This document shows positions 9,001 through 20,400 of a stretch of 64,000 nt of DNA, in pieces. The notes below the pieces were generated by a model. The model ran no database searches. It was not told the origin of the DNA and saw nothing but the letters and a program-made list of their open reading frames with translations. Source of the stretch: JABDDM01 sp038240295 (GTDB lineage Bacteria; Bacteroidota; Ignavibacteria; Palsa-1295); contig JBBSDW010000001.1 in assembly GCA_038240295.1 (NCBI GenBank), forward strand, positions 1-64,000, given 5' to 3'. The translations under genes were made by a program, and so were the position numbers. How positions within the stretch are numbered: position 1 is the first letter of the stretch; each line of letters opens with the position of its first letter.

Positions 9001-10659
9001 TTACTTCGCAAGCGTCATCGACTTTGTCTGCACTTCGGAGCCTACCTGCAACCGATAGAAATAGGTACCGCTCGATAGGCGTGACGCATCGAAGGTAACT
9101 TCATGCTCACCTCGGCTCATCCGCTCATTGACGAGCGTTTTGAGGAGCGATCCGCGAACATCGAAGACCTCGAGCACAGTCGGTGCGGCCGCAGTGACGG
9201 CAAATTTGATCGTCGTCGTTGGGTTGAACGGATTCGGATAATTCTGGTGCAGAATAAAATCCGAAGCGACGTTGGCCGGGTTGCTGACTGCCTGCGGACT
9301 CTTGAACAGCGATTGCTTCGTCCCTGAGCCATTGAGCGGCAGTGAGAAATCGAAGCGCTCACCCTGCGTCGTCGTATCCATCAGGATCGCCTTGCGTAAG
9401 TTCTGATCGACGCCAAACCAATCGCCGAGCACGCTTGCATAAAGCTGACGGAAATCGACCTTCCAGACGAGATCGAGATTCGAATCGAGATTCACAAGAT
9501 CCGGATTTGGTCCATAGACAGCTCCGTTAACCTGCGAGCCAAAAATAAATTGCGGCGCGCACGTACCATGATCGGTGCCCTTGCTGCCGTTCTCATTGAC
9601 GCGTCGTCCGAATTCCGAATAGGTCATGCCAACCACTTTATCCTGGATCCCCCACTCTTCGAGGTTTGCCTGAAAGAGGGAAATCGCTTCAGCAAGATAA
9701 TTGAGGAGAAATCCCTGACCCGACTGAGGATCTTTCGAATTCTGCAGGACATGTGTATCGAAGCTTCCGATGTTCACAAAATATACCTTCGTGGTCATCC
9801 CCTGCTTCACGCACCATGCTACTTTTTGCAGCTGCAGCGCGAGCGCATTCGTTGACGGATACTTTGTAGTCGAGGTTGGCTTCTGATGATTCGGGAACAG
9901 CGCGTTGAAACGTGTTCCGTAAATATCGGATTGCTCGAGCACCGTCCGAACGAATGCGAGTTCTGCGCCCGCGTTCGTATTTGCCGGCGGATCGTCTGCG
10001 TAATTTGTTGCGGCCGTATAATTGCTTGGATCGCCAACAGCGATACCCATCTGCAATCTACTCCCTTGAAAGATCGGGCTAAGCGTCGCATTGATCTGCA
10101 TTGCCAAGGGATCGTCACCCACTTTGACATCGGTAGGGTACGACGGATCGACTGCCTGTTCCAGGTATCTCCCGACCCATCCTGTGCTGAGGATGACGCT
10201 CGAATCGCTGGCAGTGTTCCAGATATCGGTCGAGCGAAAATGCGAAAGATTCGGATCGGCATAACCGACATTTTGCACGACGGCAACTTTACCCTCGTTG
10301 AACATCGTCAGAAATTTGGCATTCATGCCATCTTCCATGTTCGGGTTGATCGCCAGTCCGCTCGTTCCGAGTTTAAAACCATCGAGCTTTGAGCGATCAG
10401 CTTGCGAAGTGAAGCCGATCGTCCCACGGTTCGACACATACTTCGGGTCGTTGTAAGGAATAACGGTATTGAGTCCGTCATTGCCACCCTGCATATTGAT
10501 GATGACAAGCACCTTGCCATCGTTCGACTGCGCATTCAGCAACGAGCCAAGCAAGGGACTCTTGCCAAACGCACGCCCTGCAAATCCACCAAAACTGAAC
10601 GGCACCCCGGCAGCGATCGCGCCGAGCGGGAGAGCCTTAAGTACATCACGACGTTTCAT
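9001..10659 (-). CDS. DUF1501 protein with Tat-like signal and T9SS tail
   Basis: 552 residues. The N-terminus MKRRDVLKALPLGAIAAG is a twin-arginine-like signal. The body has the DUF1501 pattern (IINMQGGNDGLNTVIPYND near 55; SFDTHVLQN; GMTYSEFGRRVNENGSKGTDHG), a family related to sulfatase/alkaline-phosphatase folds. The last 85 residues form a sorting domain beginning HQNYPNPFNPTTTIKF, so the protein is exported and then sent through T9SS to the surface. It lies 34 bases after the DUF1800 gene, its usual partner. Biochemical activity is unproven. Confidence 0.9.
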   Translation of the reverse strand: MKRRDVLKALPLGAIAAGVPFSFGGFAGRAFGKSPLLGSLLNAQSNDGKVLVIINMQGGNDGLNTVIPYNDPKYVSNRGTIGFTSQADRSKLDGFKLGTSGLAINPNMEDGMNAKFLTMFNEGKVAVVQNVGYADPNLSHFRSTDIWNTASDSSVILSTGWVGRYLEQAVDPSYPTDVKVGDDPLAMQINATLSPIFQGSRLQMGIAVGDPSNYTAATNYADDPPANTNAGAELAFVRTVLEQSDIYGTRFNALFPNHQKPTSTTKYPSTNALALQLQKVAWCVKQGMTTKVYFVNIGSFDTHVLQNSKDPQSGQGFLLNYLAEAISLFQANLEEWGIQDKVVGMTYSEFGRRVNENGSKGTDHGTCAPQFIFGSQVNGAVYGPNPDLVNLDSNLDLVWKVDFRQLYASVLGDWFGVDQNLRKAILMDTTTQGERFDFSLPLNGSGTKQSLFKSPQAVSNPANVASDFILHQNYPNPFNPTTTIKFAVTAAAPTVLEVFDVRGSLLKTLVNERMSRGEHEVTFDASRLSSGTYFYRLQVGSEVQTKSMTLAK

Positions 10660-10693
10660 AGTATTCTTCTCCTATTGATTAGTTGGTGATGCT

Positions 10694-12397
10694 TCAGGTG
10701 AGTTGATAATTTGCGAACTGCGCGATCGCGCTGACAACGAGGCGTAGCGGAACAAGTTTATCCTTATCGAGGAGCGTCGGCCACTCGTAACTGTTCGGGA
10801 AATTGTTCAGGATCTTTGCGGTAAGCGCCGTCTTCGATGGCTGGATCGCACAGAGATACTGCGAGACCTCATTAAGGAAATCGGAGAACTGACCGGTGTA
10901 ACTTGGAAATTGCTGTGCCCATGCCGTAACAGCAGCATCGGTCCACTGGAAGCCAGTGTCACTTTTGCCATCATAACCCGTTCCGCCAACCGCGGGAATG
11001 CCGGGACTCGCAGAGATCGCAAGTGCACCGACGAGCCCGTTGCGCTGCGGCAAAGTTGTTGTGCTGATCCATGAATGGTAACCAGGCCAGCCCTTTACGT
11101 TCGGCGGATCAAGCAACCACTGATTGCTATAGTAGGCGTAGTAATAAAGCGATCCTGCCTGATACTGATCGACCGTGAGATCGAGCGAGCGCATGAGGCC
11201 GACAAAGAAATCCAACGGCGACTTAATCTCCGCACCGACATTGGCCATATCGAAAAAGTGTTCGCTCTTTAATAGCTGCGAAAGTACCGGCTTGAGCTCC
11301 CAATTCGTTTTGAAAGTATCCGCCATCCCAGTTATGATCGAGATTGCAGCAGTCGTTGTGATATCGTGATAGACGAACTGCTGATAGAGCTTGCTGCAAA
11401 CGTACCAAGCGAGCCTGTCGCCTTTCATGGAAAAGAGCAGGTCAATCACGTCGTCAGTTACTACGCCGGAGGCTGCGAGGCCATAATCTTTTTTCGGAGC
11501 GCCGAAAGGAGATTTGAGCGTAGAATCATGTCGGCTGACATCATAAATGCTTGGCAACACATTCGGGGCAGATGCCGTATTGTCGATCCTCCAGCCGGTG
11601 AGCGCACGTGCCAGTTGCTGAATATCTGTCTCGGTATAGTTTGGCGTTCCGTCATAGTAGCTCACTCCGAGCGTAAAGAGCTCCATGAGCTCGCGGGCGT
11701 AATTCTCGTTTGGGGTAGCGCCGGCGCTGTACTGCCCGTCAAGATAGATGAGCATTGCCGGCGAGATGGTCACATCTTTGACCATCTGCTTGAAATTTCC
11801 CCAGGGATGCTGACGGAAATAACTTACGTAGTTATAGATCATCTGCGGATAATAGACTTTCTGCTCTTCGATCACAAAGTGATTGAGCCAGAAAAGCGTC
11901 ATCCGCTCGCGCAACATCGTCTTCGGGTCGGCCATGAGCGAGATCCACTGGCGCCTGATGGCAAGCACGGCATAGGTATAAGCCGTCTGCTGAGCAACGA
12001 TTGTATTGTAATCCGATCCGAGATAAGGCGGAACGTGCAGCCAGTCGGCCGCGTGCTCGGGCGGTTGTGGAAGATTGTTGCCGGTCAAAAGCGAATCGTC
12101 CAGCAATGCGTCGATCGCGGCCGATGGGGTCAGCGCTTTGGCCGCAGTGATCTCGGCATAGGTCGCGCCAAATCCTGCTCTCCGGTAAAGATGATTGATC
12201 GTCGTGACATTCCAGTCGCCGGGTGCTGGCGCCCATGGCGCGAGCGTCGAGGTGATCTCAGGCCGGTTATTCGATCCACCGCCTCCACCCGTAGTTGCCA
12301 CAGGCCGTGCAGCAAAACCTTGAGCTGTGATAGCAGGGATCAGCGATGCCGCACCAGCAGCTGCGCCGGTCGTGCGGAGAAAGGCTCTTCTATCCAT
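10694..12397 (-). CDS. DUF1800 family protein, Tat-exported
   Basis: 567 residues starting MDRRAFLRTTGAAAGAA, a Tat-type signal. Typical DUF1800 blocks are present: YRRAGFGATYAEI near 70, RERMTLFWLNHFVIE near 160, NENYARELMELFTLGV near 235, and WPGYHSWISTTTLPQRN toward the end. The family is almost always encoded next to DUF1501, as here, and both are exported; the pair is suspected to act together in the envelope on an unknown substrate. No T9SS tail is visible on this partner. Confidence 0.9.
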   Translation of the reverse strand: MDRRAFLRTTGAAAGAASLIPAITAQGFAARPVATTGGGGGSNNRPEITSTLAPWAPAPGDWNVTTINHLYRRAGFGATYAEITAAKALTPSAAIDALLDDSLLTGNNLPQPPEHAADWLHVPPYLGSDYNTIVAQQTAYTYAVLAIRRQWISLMADPKTMLRERMTLFWLNHFVIEEQKVYYPQMIYNYVSYFRQHPWGNFKQMVKDVTISPAMLIYLDGQYSAGATPNENYARELMELFTLGVSYYDGTPNYTETDIQQLARALTGWRIDNTASAPNVLPSIYDVSRHDSTLKSPFGAPKKDYGLAASGVVTDDVIDLLFSMKGDRLAWYVCSKLYQQFVYHDITTTAAISIITGMADTFKTNWELKPVLSQLLKSEHFFDMANVGAEIKSPLDFFVGLMRSLDLTVDQYQAGSLYYYAYYSNQWLLDPPNVKGWPGYHSWISTTTLPQRNGLVGALAISASPGIPAVGGTGYDGKSDTGFQWTDAAVTAWAQQFPSYTGQFSDFLNEVSQYLCAIQPSKTALTAKILNNFPNSYEWPTLLDKDKLVPLRLVVSAIAQFANYQLT

Positions 12398-12634
12398 ACG
12401 CGGATGGGGTTCGTTTTTTTAACTCAATCAAAAGCCCGATTCAGGATCGGCCGTTCATCGATTCTACCTGCATCATTAACAGGGCAACACATGCAGAACG
12501 ATGCATAATCTACAATGAAAATGGATGGGACGTTCCGAGACCGACGTCTCAATAGCTGTCTTGGGACAACGGTGCTGAAACTATCGCAGACTGACGCCGC
12601 TTTCCTTTTAACTTCAACTAACTCAAATAGCTTC

Positions 12635-14173
12635 GTGACCGATCTTCTTTTCTTAGTCGCCGGACTCCTTGCCGGGTGTGCCATCGGATATTTCTATTCC
12701 CGCACGAGGGCCGCACAAGCCTCCACTTCGGCCGAGCGTGAGCGCATTGAGCTTGCCACGAAACTTCAGGGTGCAGAATCGAGGATAGCTGAGATTGCGC
12801 GAGAATTGAATGAACGGGCTGTCGCGCTCACCACACTCCAGCGTGAGAATACGCAGCTTGCCACCGAACGATCATCGGCCGAAGAACGCTCGCGCAATAT
12901 TCCGAAACTCGAACTCCAGATCAGATCGAAGGAAGAATTGGTCCGCGAAATGTCGGAACGCATCGCATCGCTCTCGGCCGATGTCGCGGAGTCCGAAATG
13001 GAGCTCAAGAAAGAGAGCGAATCGAATGGCGAAAAATTAGTGCTGCTCCAACAAGCCGAAGAGAAATTGCGAAACGCATTTGCTTCGCTTAGCCGCGAAG
13101 CGCTAACGATGAACAGTGAGTCCTTTCTCAAACTTGCGAGAGCGACGCTCGAGAACTATCAGGAATCGGCAAAAGGCGATCTTGAAAAACGTGAGCAGGC
13201 GATTGTTGAAGTTGTTCGGCCTGTGCATGAGTCGCTCGAAAAATTTAAGAATGCTGTCATTGATCTCGAAGGCCGCCGGATCGAAGCGTACTCCGGACTC
13301 ACCCAACAGGTCCATTCCCTCCTTGAAGGTCAGCGACATCTTACTTCGGAGACCTCGAACCTCGTCAAGGCATTGCGTGCACCCGCTACTCGTGGAAGAT
13401 GGGGCGAGATCCAGCTTAAGCGCGTGGTCGAAATGGCGGGCATGCTCGATCACTGTGATTTCTTCGAACAAGTTTCGGAAAATACCGAAACAGGTCGTCA
13501 GCGGCCCGACCTTATCGTTAAACTTCCCTCGGATAAGTGCGTGATCGTCGATGCGAAGGTGCCGCTTGCTGCGTATCTCGACGCACTCGAAGCAACCGAC
13601 GAAGCAATCAGGCGCGAAAAGATGAAAGCTCACGCGCGACAAGTCCGCGAGCACGTGAAGCAACTGAGCCGTAAATCGTACCAGGATCAATTTCAACCGA
13701 CGCCGGAATTCGTGATCCTTTTTCTATCGAATGAATCATTCCTATATGCGGCGCTTGAATACGATCCGGGTCTGATCGAAGATGGCATCACCGATAAAGT
13801 AATTCTTGCAACGCCGACAACGCTTATCGCAATGCTGAAGGCGATCGCGTATGGCTGGCGTCAGGAAGGGATGGAAAAGAATGTGAAAGAAATTTCGGAG
13901 CTTGGTGCCGAACTCTATAAGCGTCTGACGACGGTTGGCGAGCATTTCACCAAAGTCGGCTCAAGCCTGCAGCGTGCGGTGGAGAGTTATAATTCGAGTG
14001 TCGGATCGCTCGAACGAAATGTACTGACAACCGCAAGAAAATTCAAGGACCACGATGTCGCGACCGCAGGGAAAGATCTCGAAGAATTAGAACAAATTCC
14101 CGTCGTACCCAGGTTGCTGCAGGCGAGCGAGTTATTTCCTGCATCGGGCGGTGAATTGCCGGTCTCGAGTTAG
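12635..14173 (+). CDS. rmuC: DNA recombination protein RmuC
   Basis: From the GTG at 12635 it encodes about 512 residues opening with a membrane anchor (TDLLFLVAGLLAGCAIGYFY), the usual RmuC layout; the longer frame from 12515 adds 40 unlike residues. A long coiled coil follows (about 30-190), then the RmuC domain with RGRWGEIQLKRVVEMAGM and the nuclease-like core RPDLIVKLPSDKCVIVDAKV, where Asp and the DAK residues match a PD-(D/E)xK site. RmuC limits DNA inversions and rearrangements. It is divergent from the DUF1800 gene. Confidence 0.92.
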   Translation: MTDLLFLVAGLLAGCAIGYFYSRTRAAQASTSAERERIELATKLQGAESRIAEIARELNERAVALTTLQRENTQLATERSSAEERSRNIPKLELQIRSKEELVREMSERIASLSADVAESEMELKKESESNGEKLVLLQQAEEKLRNAFASLSREALTMNSESFLKLARATLENYQESAKGDLEKREQAIVEVVRPVHESLEKFKNAVIDLEGRRIEAYSGLTQQVHSLLEGQRHLTSETSNLVKALRAPATRGRWGEIQLKRVVEMAGMLDHCDFFEQVSENTETGRQRPDLIVKLPSDKCVIVDAKVPLAAYLDALEATDEAIRREKMKAHARQVREHVKQLSRKSYQDQFQPTPEFVILFLSNESFLYAALEYDPGLIEDGITDKVILATPTTLIAMLKAIAYGWRQEGMEKNVKEISELGAELYKRLTTVGEHFTKVGSSLQRAVESYNSSVGSLERNVLTTARKFKDHDVATAGKDLEELEQIPVVPRLLQASELFPASGGELPVSS

Positions 14174-14204
14174 AAGTACTTACCTCTTGATCACGCTCCT
14201 TCGG

Positions 14205-15248
14205 CTAAAAATGACTGCTCGCTTTTAATTCGTCGATCGCCGGTATTCCGGTTGGGTCGATATGCTGCAAAAGTGCAAGATGATAGCTTGTCCAGTCAGC
14301 GAGCGAGATCAGACTGAAGAAGCGTTCGAGTTTATTCTTGCCGTTGGCGCGAACTTGAGAAATCTTAACTCCCCTTTTTGACAACAGCGAGATCGTCGCG
14401 TCCATTTTCTTCGTTACTTCCGAATGCTCATCTTCCGCGTCACGAAGCGCGATCAGATGAATTCCGTCTGCGAAGCCCGCAGGGAATTCCCATGCGTTGA
14501 TCTCATTATGGGTAAGCTCCGGAAGGACGTTGCCGAACGCGAGATGATTCGCATTTTCCTGCAACTGTCCGCGCCATCGAAGATTGACCGAACTCAAATC
14601 GTCCGAAGAATAAACGACGGCAATTTTGTCACGGAGCGTTGCCGCGAGATCATAGGAGGAATTGCCAGATGTAGCTTGCCCATAAAGGACTGACAGTTCT
14701 TTTAAGTGGTACGCCGTCTCGGTTATTGAGATCTGCGGGTCACCAAGCTCAAAAAAGCTGGACAGCGCGACCAGCAGCGGCACGAACGAATACGCAAGCG
14801 CAGCGCGGGGCTGCATTCCGCCGGGTAGCTTGATGATGGGGAGATTGCGGATCGCCGCGCGCGTTGCAAGTTCACCGCCGGTTGTTACGCAAAGAATCGT
14901 CGCGCCCCGAGCGACAGCCTGCTCGAAGAGCGTAAGTGACTCGGCGGTATTTCCCGAATAACTCGAAACGATCACCAGCGAACGTTTCGATACATGCTTC
15001 GGAAGCCGATAGGAACGCACCACTTCGACAGGCAAGACTGCAACATCCCGCAAGTAACTCGCCGCAAGATCGCCGCCAATCGCGGAGCCGCCCATACCGC
15101 AGATAACCACTTCGTTAAACTCCCCGTGCTGCGGCATTTCAAACGATCGCATCGCATCGGTTACGATCTGCAATGCCTCGAGCATGTGATCCCCCATACG
15201 CGTGATGTGACCCTTCATATCGGAAGGATCGGGATTGACGTTGATCAT
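14205..15248 (-). CDS. Bifunctional phosphoglucose/phosphomannose isomerase
   Basis: 347 residues of the SIS-fold PGI/PMI family, which interconverts glucose-6-P or mannose-6-P with fructose-6-P in the cytoplasm. Visible are ICGMGGSAIGGDLAASYL near residue 49, VSSYSGNTAESLTLF near 94, and the C-terminal domain ending SLADWTSYHLALL. Start overlaps the stop of the upstream DUF2723 gene by 4 bases (ATGA), so the two are translationally coupled; the isomerase could supply sugar phosphates for the glycosylation the DUF2723 protein is thought to perform, which is inference. Confidence 0.9.
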   Translation of the reverse strand: MINVNPDPSDMKGHITRMGDHMLEALQIVTDAMRSFEMPQHGEFNEVVICGMGGSAIGGDLAASYLRDVAVLPVEVVRSYRLPKHVSKRSLVIVSSYSGNTAESLTLFEQAVARGATILCVTTGGELATRAAIRNLPIIKLPGGMQPRAALAYSFVPLLVALSSFFELGDPQISITETAYHLKELSVLYGQATSGNSSYDLAATLRDKIAVVYSSDDLSSVNLRWRGQLQENANHLAFGNVLPELTHNEINAWEFPAGFADGIHLIALRDAEDEHSEVTKKMDATISLLSKRGVKISQVRANGKNKLERFFSLISLADWTSYHLALLQHIDPTGIPAIDELKASSHF

Positions 15249-17431
15249 TTTGCTCCAATCGGGATATTGACTTGATTGCTTCGGGATGTCTGTTCGATCT
15301 GCATTTTGGTTTGTTCGATCTGCGCGAACCGAGTGTCGGTTACCTGTGCAAATTCAAGGTCGCGCGGCGAGAGGTCCTCGGTTGCATTCGGTGAATGATC
15401 GGGTTCGAATTTTATTGCGAGGTCGATGAATTGCATCGCTTCCGATTTGTGTCCCGATTGCGCGAGCCGCAGTGCCGTCGCCTGCAGACCAGCTGCCTGC
15501 AGCCATCGAGCATTGTCGGTGTAATAATTTCTTCGGCGATACTGCGCGTCGTTCCAGACGATCGTTGGAAATGGTGTAACGAGGTCGGAGTCGTGTGGCA
15601 TCAGGCGCCATGCGATGCCATCGGCCACTCGTTTTAGTTGCGGCACAAAGGGATCTTCCCGATCGCCCAGCACCTCACTCGTCACAAACATTGGCCGATC
15701 GAGATTTCGGGTTACAAGCGCATTGATGAAATTAGTATATGTGACCCCGATGCCGACTGTATCGAATTTTCCTCCAGCATCGAACTCGTTCAACTTTTGC
15801 ATAAATGCCGATTCTTCCGACGCGCTTTTTTTCATCACTTCTGGTGCGCGAAGGATCATCTGCTGATGGTACCACGGCCGGTCGTGCAACATCGCTTTAT
15901 CGTTGACGACAACATCGGGGCGAAGTTTCTCGATGAGCTGGTAGTAGTAGGCGCCGCTGAGCCAAAAATCCCATTGCGTTGAAAAGACGATTGCGTTTGG
16001 CGGCAAATTCTTTAGCATGTTCGCCGTGTAGTCATCGACAAAGTGATTGCCGCTTTCATCTGCTTCTGCATGATTCGAATAGAGCTCGAAACATGCGATC
16101 ACGGCGAGGAGCCCGACACCTATCGAGAACCCGCGAAAACTATTTCGATTGAGATGCAACGCGTAGAGCACGCCACAACCGATCCAGATCGACATTGCCA
16201 AAAACGCGAGTAAAAAATAGGAGTCGATATCGTGGATGCCGTAATTCATTGCAAGCAGCACACATCCAAAAAAGAGAAAGCCCGTGAAGGCGAGCAACTT
16301 GATTCGGTTGCGACCCGGCAGCCTCAGTAGTCCAAAAATGCCAATGAGCATCGTGGCAAATCCGAGCAGTGTGAACTCCTTTGGTACGCGGCTCCAGAAA
16401 TATTTCCATTGATCGCCGGCAGAACCCTGAAACATGAAAATGCTGTACTGACCGCCGCGTATATGCTTGATCATCCGCGCGAGCGTTGTCGGGTGTCCCC
16501 AATCCATGATCGGATTCATCGAGGAGCGAATCGGCAGATAGAGATAGAGCAGCAGTGTAAGAAAAAATGGGAGAGCGAGCCAGGCGATCTTTTGCAATGA
16601 GGTTTTGCGAAATCCGTACTGCAGAAAATAGAGCACGAGCGTAGCAGGAGCAAGAAAGCTTGTCGTCAAGTGATTCGTGAACGAGAGTCCGAGCAACACG
16701 GCGAACAGCGTCGAATGTCTTGTGAGCTTCGGATTGCCCGGATCATCGAGCCGGAGCATCATCAAGAACGAAAGCAGCACCAGCGGCACTAATGCAAGAT
16801 GCAGCGGATAGACTTCGATCGAAGTCGACTGCGCCCACCAGGTAGCGCTGAAAGCCGCAGCAAATCCAGAGGCGAGTCCGGCAATCGTTGGAAAGGAGAT
16901 CGTTCGCTGTTGCGCGATCAGAGTGCTCGCTTCCGAACGAGCGACTTCAATGGTGTCGATCTTTTTCTTTGCGGACTTTGAGGATGTTTGGCCAACACGG
17001 CTTTTTTGAGCTGTCTGCGTACGATTCTTCAACTTAAGAACCTCCCAGCTCATCCAGTGACTGCCGATCTCGTTCATGAGCAGCACGACTCCGCCCGCAC
17101 CGATCGCTGTGAAGAAAGCAGCCATGATGTTGACTCGCAGTATGATCGAACTCGTGATCGGCAGATGCGAGATCACGAAACCAAGAAGCGTAAAGAGCGG
17201 ATATCCTGTTGGATGACAGATACCAAGGGTATAGACATCGGTCGTGAGTTCGCCGGCGTCGATAAAATCGACACCATGCGCCATTGTCGTCAGATAGACG
17301 ATAAAGCTTGTGAGGGCTACGAATAGCGCAGCAAATCCGGGCCGGATGGCGTACTTCTTGTCGAGATCCAATTGCAGAGTTCGTATTAGTTGCTGCACAA
17401 AGTTAAGGAGCTGCGGACTATCACCGATCAA
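15245..17431 (-). CDS. DUF2723 multi-pass membrane protein (GT117-type glycosyltransferase-like)
   Basis: About 728 residues with around ten membrane segments and the family signature VDFIDAGELTTDVYTLGICH plus PTGYPLFTLLG near residue 60. DUF2723 (PF11028; TMEM260-related) proteins are proposed protein O-mannosyltransferases with a GT-C fold. The ORF opens at TTG (17431); GTG at 17398 is an alternative and neither has a Shine-Dalgarno sequence. It carries a basic, low-complexity loop (about residues 135-170) in the membrane domain. Divergent from the GH18-NodB-GT2 gene, with 10 bases between the two start codons. Confidence 0.85.
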   Translation of the reverse strand: MIGDSPQLLNFVQQLIRTLQLDLDKKYAIRPGFAALFVALTSFIVYLTTMAHGVDFIDAGELTTDVYTLGICHPTGYPLFTLLGFVISHLPITSSIILRVNIMAAFFTAIGAGGVVLLMNEIGSHWMSWEVLKLKNRTQTAQKSRVGQTSSKSAKKKIDTIEVARSEASTLIAQQRTISFPTIAGLASGFAAAFSATWWAQSTSIEVYPLHLALVPLVLLSFLMMLRLDDPGNPKLTRHSTLFAVLLGLSFTNHLTTSFLAPATLVLYFLQYGFRKTSLQKIAWLALPFFLTLLLYLYLPIRSSMNPIMDWGHPTTLARMIKHIRGGQYSIFMFQGSAGDQWKYFWSRVPKEFTLLGFATMLIGIFGLLRLPGRNRIKLLAFTGFLFFGCVLLAMNYGIHDIDSYFLLAFLAMSIWIGCGVLYALHLNRNSFRGFSIGVGLLAVIACFELYSNHAEADESGNHFVDDYTANMLKNLPPNAIVFSTQWDFWLSGAYYYQLIEKLRPDVVVNDKAMLHDRPWYHQQMILRAPEVMKKSASEESAFMQKLNEFDAGGKFDTVGIGVTYTNFINALVTRNLDRPMFVTSEVLGDREDPFVPQLKRVADGIAWRLMPHDSDLVTPFPTIVWNDAQYRRRNYYTDNARWLQAAGLQATALRLAQSGHKSEAMQFIDLAIKFEPDHSPNATEDLSPRDLEFAQVTDTRFAQIEQTKMQIEQTSRSNQVNIPIGAK

Positions 17432-17441
17432 AGGAGCCTGA

Positions 17442-20400
17442 TTGCCAGAATCTCTCGAAGAAGCTCGTAAGCATATCTTTCAAGCCGACGATCCCCGCCG
17501 CTGGAAGCGCACGCGCTTCGGCATCGTGGTCGGCGGCTTGCTACTGCTTGCCGCGCTCGGCGTTACTGCAACCATTCTCTTCTCCGTACCCGGGCTTACG
17601 ACGCCGAGGTTCGCTCACATCAACAACAGTTCCGAGCTGCAAGGCGTTGTTAAACGGTCCGCGCCCGTCGAAAATTTTAGGAAGAGCCGCGAAAATGTCG
17701 AAACCTTCCTCACCCATCGATCGAAGATGCCGGGCTATGGCACATCGGACACTGATGTGATCCGCGCGGGCTTTTTTGTCAATTGGGATATTCTTAGTTA
17801 TGAATCGCTTCGGACCCATATCGGAGCGATGAATGCGGTGTTCCTCGAATGGGGACGGATCATGGCAAATAGAACCGATTCGTTGATCTTCGAAGTCGAT
17901 TCGAATGCCGCCCGGCTGCTCGCGAAGCATCCGGAAGTAAACGTGCATTGTATGGTCTCGAATTTCGACGAAAGCACACAATCCTGGCAGGGCAAGTGGC
18001 TTGAAGAACTTCGTAATGAAGCGCAAGCCAGTCAGCTTATTCGATCGATCGTTCAACTTGGATTGCGCAATCACTTCTATGGTATCAATATCGACTTCGA
18101 GGAAGTCCCCAGTGATGTCCAACCTGCGCTCAAGAAATTTCTCGTCAATCTGAAGGCTGCGTTGCATCAACATGGTATGGCGCTCTCCTTCGATGCCCCT
18201 GCCGACGATGACAATTTTGATCTAACTGCCTATGCCAACGCGACCGACTACATCGTGCTCATGGCTTACGATGAGCACAGCGCGGGCTCCGTGCCGGGGC
18301 CTATCAGTTCAACGAGCTGGTTCATCACACAGGTCGAACGCGCGCTAAAGTCGGTCCCGAAGCAGAAGTTGATCGTCGGGCTTGCCACGTACGGCTACGA
18401 CTGGCCGACCGAAAGCAATGGCACCACGCTTTCGGGTACGGAAGTCTCGTTCGATCAAGCGGCCGTGATCGCCCGAGAGAGCGATACGATCCCGGACTAC
18501 GACACGACGAGCGGCTCGCTGCATGTTAGCTATGATGAAGACGATTCGACGCATCACGATGTGTGGGTCAACGATGCGGTCACGATCTACAACCAGCTTT
18601 CGATCCTCGATAATTACGATGTAGCCGGAACATCTATCTGGCGGCTCGGTGCCGAGGATCCTTCCATGTGGGCGATCTATCCGCGAACAGCGAATCGAAA
18701 AAATCTGCAACTCGTCGATTCGCTCAAACGCATTCTTCCTTCGCATGATCCCGAATATCAAGGAGAGGGCGAATTGCTCAAGCTCATTGCCGACCCTCAC
18801 GACGGCAGCCGCGAGTTCACGTTTAATCCTCGCGATCAATTGATCACGAACGAACGCCTCACGGAGCTTCCGTCGAGTTATTCGCTTCGCCGCTATGGCA
18901 CCAGCCCGCATAAAGTTGTACTCACCTTCGACGATGGGCCCGACCCTACCTGGACGCCGAAGATCCTCGACGTACTGAGCGCGAAACATGCGCCTGCACT
19001 TTTTTTCGTCGTCGGCGAAAATGCGGAGCGCAATTTCGGATTGCTCAAGCGCATTTACGACGAAGGTCACGAGGTCGGCAATCATACGCTTACGCATCCG
19101 AACATTGCACTTATTTCCGAAGGGCAAACCGTGCTGGAGCTTTCGTCAACGGAAAATATTATCAAGGCCGGCACCCTTACCAAGACCGTGTTATTTCGAC
19201 CGCCCTACGTTGCCGACGCTGAGCCCTCGACGCCCGAAGAACTTGTGCCGGTGGCGCGCGCTGCCCACATGGGTTATCTCATGGTCGGCTCTGCGATCGA
19301 TCCGCAGGATTGGAACACACCTACCACGGCAGATCGCATCATCGACACCTGCCTTGCGCAGCGTTCGCTCGGCAGCATTATTCTTTTGCATGATGCAGGC
19401 GGAGATCGCTCGGCTACGCTCGCGGCGCTGCCTGCGCTCATCGACAGTCTTCGGGCGCGAGGCGATACGATCGTTTCGCTCCATGATTTTGTAGGAGTAC
19501 CGAAGTCGCTCTTCATGCCGATCCTTACGGATGGCGAGCGATCGAACGCCATCATCGACCGCTATGTCCTGACAGGCACCTTCGCTTTTCAGGTCTTTCT
19601 TTCGGATGTCTTTTTTCTTGCGATCGTCCTCTCGATCGCGAGAATGCTGCTGATCGGTCTTCTCGCGGTGATCAGTTGGCGAAGGGCGCGAAAAGAGAAA
19701 TTTACCGACGCGATCGGGCTCAGTGTCTCGGTCATCATCCCTGCCTATAATGAGAATGTCGTCGTCGTTCGGACGGTCGAAACCGTGCTGGCATCGAAGG
19801 GCGCGAAGTTCGATGTTGTCGTTGTCGATGATGGTTCGAAGGATGATACGTATCAAGTAGTCAAGAATGCATTTCGTGACAATCCTATGGTGCAGGTCTT
19901 TACCAAGCCCAATGGCGGGAAGGCAAGCGCACTAAACTATGGCATTGCAAGAACGACCTCCGATGTCGTGATCGTGATCGATGCCGACACCGTCTTCGAA
20001 CCGGAAGCACTTTGCGAAATGCTGAAATATTTCGCGAAAGACGAGGAAGTAGGCGCTGTTGCCGGCAATGTCAAAGTTGGGAATGTTCGCAATATCCTGA
20101 CAAGGTGGCAGGCGATCGAATATATCACGAGTCAGAACTTTGATCGTCGAGCGTTCGAATTGCTCGGTGCGATCACCGTTGTGCCCGGTGCGATCGGCGC
20201 GTTCCGACGGACGGCGCTTGAAGAAGTTGGAAATTACACCAGCGACACACTTGCCGAGGATACCGATGTCACGATGCGCATTGTGCAACTTGGCTGGAAG
20301 GTGCGTTATGCAGAAAATGCGCGCGCATGGACGGAGGCCCCGGAGAAGTTGAAGCAATTTGTAAAGCAGCGATTTCGTTGGACGTTCGGCACAATGCAGG

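Noticed and set aside
11366..12508. 380-residue plus-strand frame opposite the DUF1800 gene
   Set aside because: Antisense to a well-supported gene; rich in His/Arg as expected of a shadow frame, with no recognisable domain.
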